Translations under genes and position numbers: made by a program
Shown: positions 50,859-59,938 of the stretch, piece after piece
Numbering within the stretch: position 1 is the stretch's first letter
How the letters are laid out: the number at the start of each line of letters is the position of its first letter
Notes under the pieces: model-generated
Database searches by the model: none
Seen by the model: the letters and a program-made list of their open reading frames with translations, nothing else
What the model was told of the DNA's origin: nothing
Assembly (NCBI GenBank): GCA_964035575.1
Contig: OZ037913.1
Span: 186,001-250,000, forward strand
Length of the DNA stretch: 64,000 nucleotides
Reading direction: 5' to 3'
From: Rhynchopus sp. YZ270_cl-10
Lineage: Eukaryota; Euglenozoa; Diplonemea; Diplonemida; Diplonemidae

Positions 50859-53303
50859 ATGCTCACTCTAGAAGACTGCAACGACCCTTTGGGGTTTGCC
50901 AACTGCGACGCTGCGGTGGAGGCTGGCTGCAGTGCGTTGCATTTCAGTAGCACCGCTCGGTTTGTTGCTGTGGGAGACACAGAGGATAGTACAGTGACCG
51001 AAGGAGGGGTAGCTGTGACTGACGAGGCAGTGTATTTTGTGACTTCCACCCTTGATGTCATTGGGCGGGAAGAGGCGACCTCAGTTTTGTACCTCCGTCA
51101 GATTCTTTGCACATCCACACAGAATGCTTCATCTTCCGCGCTTATCTTAGAGTCAAGCGATGGTGCCTACCTCTTTGATATTAAAGAATGCTCGCAAGCA
51201 TTTTGCGATGCCTTCTCTAAAGTTCTTCCCATTGAAGTAGATGTACATAGTGTCGAGGAAATGCAGGAGGTGTTACAGGATTACAACGTATCTTCAACCT
51301 CTTTTGCGGAGGTGACCGGGGTGGGTGGGTACGTGGAGGATAAAGTGGAGGATGGCGTGGCGCGGTTGGAAAGGGAAAGGGCAGAGAGGTTTGAGAGAGA
51401 GAAGCTGGAGGAGGAGGCGCATGAGGCAGAGAGGGAGAGGGAGAGGGAGGCGATGAAGGCGAAGATTGATGCGGACAAACAGCATGCTGCAGCCTCGCAG
51501 GAGCGTGCGATGAAGAGACTCTCGATCAAACGACACCTCGCGCTCTCCACACAAAGCGCCATCATCAAACACACCGCAGCCAACGGAGGGGACTCTGCCG
51601 GTCCCCCCCCATGGTGGGTCGGCACTGCACCCTGGAAGCCCTCCACAGACGCGCTCCTCCTTGACGTAGAACAGCTAGAGCTGCTTGCGGAAAGGATACA
51701 AGAGATGGAGAAGGTGGGGGGCATGCCTGAGGAGGAGGAGGAGGAGGAGGAGGGCGCAAGTGACACAGAAGGGCCTCTATTGGTGGACAGTGAGTCTGGT
51801 TCAGAGGGGGGTGAGGATGTGGATGAGGATGTGCCTCAGGGAGATCAAGCAGACACATCAGAGGTACCCCAGGATGTGACAGAAGAGGAGACGCCTTTGG
51901 TGAGAGATGAGCCGGATGATATATCCATACACGATACAGAACAGAGACAGCCAGAGGAGGAAGCAGAGGTGTCGCTTATGGGTGTACAAGATTTGACCAC
52001 CCCTTCATCGATGCAAGAGTCAGTGCAGGGTCAGGAGGTTGTGTCCGCACCGTTCTGTGTGGACGTTGTCGTGCCTGAGGTAGAGGTGGAGGTGGAGGTG
52101 GAGGTAGCTGCTGGGGTGGAGCTGCACTCCATCTCGCGTGGAGCTGCACAGAATACGCTTGCTGCGGATCCCCCCAGCCCCACAACAGACGCAACCTCGC
52201 AGACAGCGTCACGCACACCCAGCCCCCTCGCGGAGGTGCACCTTGAGGACCAGCGTCAGCTTGCTGTGCAGGCTGCGCGCGATCTCGAACGGCAGAAGAA
52301 GCTTGCCATGCTGCCCACCTCCCCTGTGTGCAAGAAGACGCTGCGCACCTTGGCCATCACAGAATGCGATGAGGTATGCCCACAACTCGAGAGGGAGGGA
52401 GGGAGGGAGGGAGGGATAGTTATTGGGGGGGGAGGAGTCAAGATCATCTTATCCCCGGAGTTTAAGTTATAAAAAGCGATGCTCGGAACACCGATTGGAT
52501 AATTCTATACCCCCAAACACTCTGGGGGGGTTTTTTTTTTGCCGAAACCGAGATGCTTCTTTCAATTCTCTCAAAACACATTCAATTTTAACGACACTCT
52601 TGATTCATATCACCAATCATTGCCACATGCAAACTTTGTTGTTCCGAGGATTTGAGCCACCCTAACCTACAGTTTTCTCCCAGCCAGCTTGCTGGCTGGG
52701 CTTACGGGTGTGCAAAACGTGGGTCTTTTGGTTCATCTTACAAACCCCTCTTCTTTCTTCTCTCATCCTCTTCATCCTCTTCCTCAGGTCATCGCCCGCT
52801 CTGAGCTTGCAGCAGAGTGGCGGAGCAGCATGCCCATCAACACCGCACGGGTGGCGCAACGGAAGCCTGACAGAGACGGCGCACCACGCGTGGTCCGCGA
52901 CAGCCTTGTCTCACGTCTGGTGGAGAAGCGGCACCGTGCTGGGGAGGTGGGGGACGAGGTGGAGGCAAAGCGGCTGGATTTGGTTCTGCAGGCTGTGCGG
53001 TCCTCTGCGATGCCGGCAGCGGAGCAGACGGGGACACCCTCCTCTTTGGTGCTTGAGGAGAGCCTTGCGATGTTACTCCGCACCCCGACAGAACGACCAC
53101 AGTCTGTTCAGGAGTGTGCAACACGCTGGTTGGAACGCCTCTCACCTAGCCCACAAGGCAGCAGAGGTGACACAACACCGAACGTCACCACATCACCATC
53201 ACTGCTAGCTTATGAAGCCGACCCTTCCCCAAATGATTCCGCACAACGACGCCTCCGTCTCTACCACGCACGCAAGCAGAAACGGGCAGTGCAGGAAGGT
53301 TGA
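50859..53303 (+). CDS. Protein with PH/GRAM-like N-terminus, coiled coil and acidic region, two exons
   Basis: Exons 50859-52373 and 52788-53303 join in phase 0 to give 676 residues. Residues about 28-130 show a beta-rich pattern ending in a helix (GGVAVTDEAVYFVTSTLDVIG; DGAYLFDIKECSQAFCDAFSKVL) that resembles a PH or GRAM fold; this is pattern-based only. A charged single helix (RLERERAERFEREKLEEEAHEAERE) follows near 165-215. An acidic EEEEEEEEG region with a VEVEVEVEVEV run comes next, and then a basic helical end in exon 2. It may be a membrane-binding scaffold. The 414-nt intron holds a perfect 10-bp hairpin and a family-3-like tail. The ATG follows a CTATTCTCAG acceptor. Confidence 0.83.
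52679..52700. other. Perfect 10-bp hairpin in an intron
   Basis: CCCAGCCAGC, loop TT, GCTGGCTGGG. About 34 bases downstream comes GGTTCATCTTACAAACCCC, the tail of the family-3 hairpins. Confidence 0.7.
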
Positions 53304-53370
53304 GGAGTAGTAGGGGGGGAGGGGGGAGGTCCCTTTGTTTTACTTTTGTATACCCTTTTTGTTGTTTTTT

Positions 53371-53408
53371 TTGGTGACGTAAGCAGCAGGCTTAGGTTCA
53401 TCTTCCGT
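53371..53408 (+). repeat. Family-3 hairpin repeat
   Basis: GGTGACG, stem TAAGC, loop AGCAG, stem GCTTA, then GGTTCATCTTCCG. Confidence 0.75.
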
Positions 53409-53500
53409 TTTTCCCCCTATTCTCATTTTATGAGGGTCTCTTTGTACGTCCGATTGTTCAAGAAAAACCCCCCTTTTTTTGCTGTGATAACAAATATGAT

Positions 53501-53560
53501 AAGGTGACTAAGCAACGAGAGGCTTAGGGTCATCTTATAAACTTTTCTTTTTTTTCAACC
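53501..53560 (+). repeat. Family-3 hairpin repeat, near consensus
   Basis: AAGGTGA, stem CTAAGC, loop AACGAGAG, stem GCTTAG, then GGTCATCTTATAAAC and a long T-rich tail. Confidence 0.9.
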
Positions 53561-53636
53561 TTTTTCTCCCAACCTCATAATATAGACGTACACGAGAGAT
53601 ATTTGTATGTTACGCTCTTAACCTTTGCTTTCTCCG

Positions 53637-56600
53637 ATGAGGCGTGGTGTAGCAGATATACCAGCACAGGTGCACCCTGCCACCTCCTCCCCACTGAGTG
53701 CAAGCAGTGCGGACCCTAATGCTGCCCCGCTTCCCCCAGCAAGCCTTTCCACCAGCGCACGAAAGACCCGACGGCGGAGAAAGGATGGGAGAGAGACCAG
53801 GGTCGGAAGCCCCAGCCCTGTTGCACGCAAACTAAGTTGGACCCCACCACCACCATCACCACCACAGCACGATGTACAGCCTAGCGAGACACCTCTCACC
53901 ACACTCCACACAGTCGGCAGCTTTGCGGAAGCGGACGCCATCGAGAGCGACGACACCTACGGGAAATGGGGGCCCAGTGGAGAGGCAACCTTCTCTCTTA
54001 TACCTCCCCCTGCTTTGGCACGGTCTCCTGCAGCAAGGGAGAAACGGCGGCGAAGCAGCCTGACCAACACAAAACCACTTCCACTACAAGATGCACGAAG
54101 GGCGAGTGGAAACAGTGCGAATGGGGTGACGTCACCTACAGCGTCAAGCAATGCGTTGGAGGTCTCGCCTCCTACCGACGTCAATTTATCACCATCCGAT
54201 GAAGGTGGCGCAGAGGTTGTCCCCCCTGTAAGAAGGAGACGGAGCAACACCTCCTTGGTCTCGTCTGACAGTGATAAGGACCGTCAAATGCGGTCAATAA
54301 GAGACGCCCTTCATGCCCGAGAAGTCGAAGCCTCAAATGCCACCAGGTTCAAAGACTTCTTGATGTCCCAACTCCGTCAAATGGAAGAGCAAAACGCCTT
54401 TCTCCTCAACGAATGTGAAGAAGAACGTACCCTCCGTGCAGGGCAACAGGATTTAACCCGATTTCAACTCACCGAAATGCACGAACGACTCCACCTTGTA
54501 CACGAACACTATGCAGTGTTGATAACGGTGCTGCCTCATAAAGCAAAGTCACATAAAAATGGTCGACAGATACAACAGACACGAGAGCTTGCGGAGGAGC
54601 AGGTCCAGAATGCGTCGCTTCGTGCCCAAATAGAGGATTTGGAACAACGACAGGAGGATGGAAGTGATCGGAGATGTGACGCTTTGGAGGGGGAGTTGGC
54701 ACGGCAGAGACGGTTGTGCGATACACTACAGGAGCAGTTGGTGAAGGAGAGCGCGACGAGGCATAAACTTGCGTTGGAATTGCGAAAGGTGCAGTCTCCG
54801 GGTGGGATAGGAGCGTCGCCGCAGCGTGTTGGGATGGGTGGCCTCACGACACACACCCCGCCACGCAAACCAGAGGTCCTCCATGCAAGCCTTCTACACG
54901 CAGAAGATGAGATCCGTGCTCTCCAAAAGGAGATCGAAGCGGCAAATTCCAATGTCCTAACAGCCCGAGCAGAGCGTGACGCCTCCATCCAAAAGCTTGC
55001 AGAAGGCAAACCCACAGGTCTCCAAGAACAGGATGTCACCATAGCCCTTCTTCGCGCCGATGTCTCTGGCTGTAGAGAAAATGCACGCAATGCGAAACAA
55101 CAGCTGGCAAAGGCGGCTGCGAAGGAAGAGACTTTACAAGAAATTCTGCGGGAAAGGTATTTTTCTCTTCTTTTAAATTATCCTCGGCGTTCAAACAACC
55201 CCCAAAAAAACTCTCAAATAAATCAAAATAGGGATGCCGAAATCGAGCAATTAAAATCCGGTCTCTCTGCGAACGAAACGCAGCTATCAGAGCTCCGTAC
55301 AGTGCAGAGCACTCATAAGGAGGCCTTTGAGGACCGTGCGATGGTGGAGGCTGCGTTGGCCGCGTCAGACAATCGTCTGAAGGCAGCCATGGCGGACGCA
55401 CAGCAGCGTAGCATGGAGCTCGAGATGGAGAGGGCAAAGTTTGAGGAGGCATGGGAGAAGATGCTTGCAGCGCAGGGGACTGCAACGGATGAGAAGGCAA
55501 GGGCACAGAGGCTGGCGGTCGCGAAGGAACAGCTCCAGCAGAAGCTTGATGACATCCTGCTTCAGGTGTGCAACAACAATTTCTTATTTTGTGTTGTCCT
55601 TATAAATTTCAATGAGGATGATCTGCTGAAATAGCCTTCAGGCCTTCAGATAGGTGATTGTGAATGCAAAAAAAAAAATGGATTTAAATGTTTGTAAAAA
55701 AACGCGCATATTTTGTATTGAAAATGTTCCCCCCCAACACTCAGGGTTCAAGCGAAGCTGCCGCTGTAGCCTCCAGGCTTGCCATTGCAGAGCGGGTTGC
55801 CTCAGAGCGCAAGGACGATGCTTCGTCCGCAAAGGAGTCGGCACGCACCCTATCGGAGTCGGTCCGGCACCTCACCAGTATACGAGACAACTTGCACCAA
55901 CAGATGGAGGATTTGAAGAAGGATAAGGAGCAGGTATGTCGCTTCCCTTTGCTTCCCCTTTTAAATGCCACATTTTCTGGAAATACCCCCCCAAAAATGT
56001 TCGGATTTAGTTCAATGGTTGATCGTTTTCAGATCAAAAAGAGCGGATTACTCACTGTGGATACATGATTCAATAGTACAGCTTTGAAATATTATCAAAA
56101 ACTAAACACATTATTTTATCTCGCAGGAAACGGAAATCCTCACCGACCGTCTTCAAGCCACAGAACGTCGCATGCATAACCTTCGTGAAGAGAAGTCTTC
56201 TCTACGCGCTACCTTTGATGCCGCGCTGCAGCAGGTACACACATGCACACATACACCACCCCATCCACACACAACTACCCAACAGACTGCGTTAGATCTG
56301 AAACAGGCCGAATCTGAGGTCGCACAACAGCGTGAAACACATCGTGGCGAGGTCTCCGACCTGCAGGCACAGCTTCGACAGATGCACGACAGCACCACCA
56401 CCGTCAGAGAGGCGCTCTCCCTTGCGGAGCGGGAAAACCGCTGTATTCGTGCTGAAGCGGAGAAGGCTGCCTCTGTCATCGCAACCCTGCGAGAAAGGGT
56501 TAGCGACCTAGAAAACCGTTCAAACCCACCTACCATGGCAGCCCTCCTTCAAGAACGCTCATACGATTCGATGCATTCACGTAGAGGTGTATCGAGTGAG

Positions 56601-57194
56601 GACAAACCACTGCCCTTTGCGATAAATGATAGTGACGTCCTGTTTGACACAAAACGGCTTCTCTCCAAAGCGGACACCGCTATAGCAGCAGAGCGGGACA
56701 AAGTGAAACACATCAAAAACAAACTTTTTGATACAGAGGCCATCAACGTGCAGCTCTCCAGGGAGGCGAAGGTGTTGCGCTATCGGGTTCAGGTTCTTAC
56801 TACTGCATTGCAGGAGGATGGACTGACCGGGGATCTGTCTGAAACCTGTATACCGAACGATACTGATTCGGTAGCATCCTCCGCAGTGTCGGGGCTGACC
56901 ACATTGCGGCGTGAACTGCGTGATAAAAGCGATCAGCTTGCTCGTCTCCAAACGGGGGATAATGAGACAGACAGACCTAGCTTTGAGAGCATGGTAGGTC
57001 ATATGGCGGATCTTAAACGGAGGCATTCGGGGGTAGGACCATCGATCGGGTCCGGAGGAGGTGGTGGTGGAGGTGGTGGCGGTAGCAGCAGAGAGTCCTC
57101 CCCACGCAAGCGGAGGGCGCACAGTGCCAGTGGCAGCTGGCGGTCTGCGATTTCGCCGATGCTGAGTTGTTCCTCAGTGCGTCCCTCTCAATAG
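53637..57194 (+). CDS. Large coiled-coil protein, five exons
   Basis: Exons 53637-55156, 55232-55565, 55745-55933, 56127-56234 and 56286-57194 give 1019 residues. The first 230 residues are disordered, rich in S, P and R, with PPPPSPP near 75. Almost all the rest is coiled coil (about 240-530, 540-800, 810-860). The end has a ten-glycine run and a basic tail. Two of the four introns (75 and 51 nt) are in frame and stop-free; they are placed as introns because they interrupt the heptads with non-helical sequence and carry GTATTT..AAATAG and GTACAC..CAACAG ends. The others are 179 and 193 nt. No enzyme domain. It is probably a filament or basal-body/flagellar scaffold (inference). The start is the first ATG in the frame. 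Confidence 0.83.
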
Positions 57195-57376
57195 ATTGTT
57201 TTTCGCTTTTTTTTTTGTTTTTTCCTGAATGAATTTGCATAGTTAGTGTAGAATAAAGTAAAAAAAAGGGTGCATTATTTTCTGCCTTTATCTAGGGTGG
57301 GTTTGGAGGAGGTGCTTCAATAGCTATTTTGTTCTTCAAAAAAAACTCTAAAACAGGAAAAAAAACTCCACAAAAA

Positions 57377-58696
57377 ATGTTTCTGCGTGCACCAAGAAAT
57401 GTATTAGGTGTGAGGGGAGGAATTCGCAGTGGGGGTGGGAGGGTTGTATTCAGCAAACTTGGTCGATTTTGCAGCAAACGAGCGGAGAACTGCAACTGGG
57501 AGAAGATGAAAAAGAAGCGCGCCCAGCTGACCAAAGCAATGCCGGTCAGCCCTGCGAGCCGTGCCTTGGCGTGGTCGATATTTCTGTTTCTTGTAGGCCT
57601 TTTTATTACAGTAATTTCATGGCCGGTGATGGATGTGTTTCTCATCCCTCACAGCATTTCACGACGCCTTGTCAAAAGCTTTCCTCAGCATGTTTCTGAT
57701 GACGACAAAATCATTCGCGCTGCGAAAGCACTCCAGGAATACATTGACGGCCACAAAACCGCCTCCTCAAAACGCGTTCTCATCCTGCTTGCGGACGACC
57801 CGGTGTTTGCTGCTAAGGTGCTCCGGCATATGCAAGAAACCATGAAGGATAATGGAACCCCTTCGTACCATGCGTCGTTCGGCGCAATGACCTGCCCTGC
57901 AACGATGTTCTACGGGATGCTCTATGAATGTTATACTACCACAAGTCTTATCATCGCTTACATCAAATTTTTGAACGCCGCGGCAATGACAATGACAATG
58001 AACCAAGAGCATGTTCACACAACGTACATCCTATTTGAACAGTTTCTTGGGCAGCTGCGGGTTGCAGTGCAGGCGCAGGAGAACGGTGCGGTTATCGCGA
58101 TTTCCGGTGTAGAGAACATTCTGCGGGAGATGCGCAACCCTGCAAATGAGGCAGCCAGACCGCTCACTTCCTTTGTCCGCTCCCTGCATGAGGTGCTGAC
58201 CGAAATGACAACAGAAAAGGGCATTTTCATTGTATCAGGTGGAGGGCAAGACCTTCTCTCTGTACAGAACTGCGGGCTTGCCAAAGGAGATCCAAGCCTC
58301 TTCAGTGACACCCTCTTAGGCCGTTCCCTTTCAGCCTTCGATGACGGTCAAGGTGCGCAAGTGGTCTACCTTGAGTCAGATTCTCAGGTCACCAAGGCAA
58401 CACTCCGCTGTCGTTACGACGCTCTCTCGCACAGTGAAAAGGCAAACAAAAAGGTGTTGGACCATCTGGTCACAATGCTGAAGGCGGACACCCAGCTGCA
58501 TATTGGAGGGATTCTCGCGCAGTGTGTGAAGGCAGGCTTTGGTGCAGAGGAAGTGAGGTACAACCTAGATGAATTGGTCAGATTGAAGATCCTCAAAAGG
58601 GTGGCTGGGGTAGTGGTCGACAGTGAAGAGCTGAGCTTTCATGCAGCAGAGGTGCAGGATGTGCAGTATAAAGTTAACCCAACGTTTGTGAGGTGA
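57377..58696 (+). CDS. Mitochondrial inner-membrane-type protein, unknown
   Basis: 439 residues. The first 40 residues are rich in R, K, G and S with no acids (MFLRAPRNVLGVRGGIRSGG), a strong mitochondrial targeting pattern. One membrane span follows at about 69-91 (WSIFLFLVGLFITVISWPVMD). The soluble part (about 115-439) has alternating strands and helices (KRVLILLADDPVFAAKVLRHM; GIFIVSGGGQDLLSV) and a winged-helix-like end (LDELVRLKILKRVAGVVV). This recalls P-loop ATPases of the STAND/AAA type without a Walker A motif, but I cannot assign a family. The start chosen gives the presequence; a TTTATCTAG acceptor-like site lies about 80 bases upstream. Confidence 0.82.
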   Translation: MFLRAPRNVLGVRGGIRSGGGRVVFSKLGRFCSKRAENCNWEKMKKKRAQLTKAMPVSPASRALAWSIFLFLVGLFITVISWPVMDVFLIPHSISRRLVKSFPQHVSDDDKIIRAAKALQEYIDGHKTASSKRVLILLADDPVFAAKVLRHMQETMKDNGTPSYHASFGAMTCPATMFYGMLYECYTTTSLIIAYIKFLNAAAMTMTMNQEHVHTTYILFEQFLGQLRVAVQAQENGAVIAISGVENILREMRNPANEAARPLTSFVRSLHEVLTEMTTEKGIFIVSGGGQDLLSVQNCGLAKGDPSLFSDTLLGRSLSAFDDGQGAQVVYLESDSQVTKATLRCRYDALSHSEKANKKVLDHLVTMLKADTQLHIGGILAQCVKAGFGAEEVRYNLDELVRLKILKRVAGVVVDSEELSFHAAEVQDVQYKVNPTFVR

Positions 58697-58879
58697 TTTT
58701 TTTACATTTGTTTTTCATCCAGTATTTGTTTCACTACTCACACACTCATACAGAGAAAAAATACAAATTTGCAACTTTAAAAAAAAAGCATATTTTCCCC
58801 TTTGTTTTCTTTCCAACGATTGGGTAACAAAGCGATCATAAACCCATATTAGTGGGCAATTGTTGGAAAAAAACTTAAT

Positions 58880-58931
58880 ATAGTGGAGTTCATCCTCGGG
58901 TGTCTACACTAATACAACCAAGTTTTCAAAC
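58880..58931 (+). repeat. Dispersed 50-bp repeat, family 2, copy 5
   Basis: Nearly identical to copy 4 in the intron at 27450: TAGTGGAGTTCATCC, TCGGGTGTCTACACTA, CAACCAAGTTTTCAAA. Confidence 0.85.
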
Positions 58932-59255
58932 AGGCACTCCGCTAGGTACTAAAGTTCTGTTGATTGTCAACAGAACTTTTTGAAAATGGGGAAAAAAAGA
59001 AAAAAAAAAAAGTTCTGCTAAGTGGTTCAGACCCGTTCTACCTGTCAAAAAAGCTCAGGAGAAGAAGATATGGAGAGGTGAGTGCTCAAACGTCCCAAAA
59101 AAGTCAAAATCGGGCGTTGGTAAAAAAAAAAGTTGCGTACCGTGCGCCTGCGGCGCAAGCATGTACCCCACCAACGTGGACCATCAACAGAATATTTTCA
59201 AAATCGGAAATCCTAGCGGAGAGCCTGTTTTCAAAGGAAAAAAAAAAAAAAACAG

Positions 59256-59310
59256 ATAGTGGAGAGCTCATCCTCGGGTGTTTACACTGATAAAGCCAAG
59301 TTTTGACAAA
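59256..59310 (+). repeat. Dispersed 50-bp repeat, family 2, copy 6
   Basis: ATAGTGGAGAGCTCATCC, TCGGGTGTTTACACTGAT, AAAGCCAAGTTTTGAC. The inner CATCC/GGGTG pairing is kept. Confidence 0.8.
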
Positions 59311-59398
59311 AAAAAGTACCCCCTTTTTTGACGTATGCGCATCTAAAGAAGAGGTGTCGGTGTTGTTGTTGTTGTTTTTTTTTAACAGCTTCACTTTT

Positions 59399-59452
59399 AA
59401 TGTGAATGTGCACAAGAGGCTTATTCGTCTTTCAAACTTTCTTTTTTTTTTT
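59399..59452 (+). repeat. Family-3 hairpin repeat, AATGTGC type
   Basis: GAATGTGC, ACAAGAG, GCTTATTC, then GTCTTTCAAACTTTC. The stem is imperfect: the left side matches the type at 39573 and the right side is mixed. Confidence 0.65.
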
Positions 59453-59518
59453 ACACTTTTTTGCTCGAAACAACCCCCCCGCTTCTTCTGTAACTAACCA
59501 AATTCCAAAACAAAAAAA

Positions 59519-59562
59519 GTGTGTATGTACGAGGTACATTCATCTTACAAGGTTTCTTTATA
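59519..59562 (+). repeat. Family-3 hairpin repeat, ATGTAC type
   Basis: TGTATGTAC, loop GAG, GTACATTCA, then TCTTACAAGGTTTC. A third kind of stem with the same tail. Confidence 0.75.
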
Positions 59563-59563
59563 T

Positions 59564-59618
59564 AAGGTGACTAAGCACGAGAGGCTTAGGATCATCTTAT
59601 AAACTTTTCTTTCTTTCC
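59564..59618 (+). repeat. Family-3 hairpin repeat, consensus copy
   Basis: AAGGTGA, stem CTAAGC, loop ACGAGAG, stem GCTTAG, GATCATCTTATAAAC, then a pyrimidine tract. It follows the copy at 59519 directly. Confidence 0.92.
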
Positions 59619-59938
59619 CTTTTTCCCCCCCCCCCTCCATTTCAGAGATCACACCAAAAATAAAAAATACGGTCGTGATAAACAAAAACCCTAACCAATT
59701 TTTAAACGTTTCCCCCAGAGAGGTCATGATTGCTCTCTCCCTCCCCTCCCTTCCTCCCTTCCCCCTTTCCCAACACACACAAAAAAAAAACACACTGCAC
59801 CAAAGCTCCCTCATCCCCATATTTTTTTTTTTAGCAATGACTCAACCCCAACCTATCAGTCCTAATACCAACTCCTCCTCCACCTTCCTTTTAAGCCCTT
59901 AAACAGGGAGGTTTTTTTTTTTCAATTTTTTTTTCATA

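Larger units (their letters stand above)
53304..53636. other. Intergenic region with two hairpin repeats
   Basis: T-rich spacer. Family-3 units occupy 53371-53408 and 53501-53560, and a weaker GTACACGAGAG sequence lies at 53587, close to the next start. Confidence 0.7.
58697..59938. other. Repeat-rich intergenic region
   Basis: No gene is supported. Two family-2 repeats (58880, 59256) and three family-3 hairpins (59399, 59519, 59564) lie here, with long A, T and C runs and TTTTAAGCCCTTAAACAG before the next start. Confidence 0.7.

Noticed and set aside
54520-54573. Possible further in-frame intron in the coiled-coil gene (GTGTTG to GACAG)
   Set aside because: There is no pyrimidine tract and a weak donor; the non-helical segment may simply be a break in the coil.
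58964-59290. 108-residue + strand frame
   Set aside because: It is built of lysine-rich poly-A translation and covers a family-2 repeat; there is no protein-like pattern.
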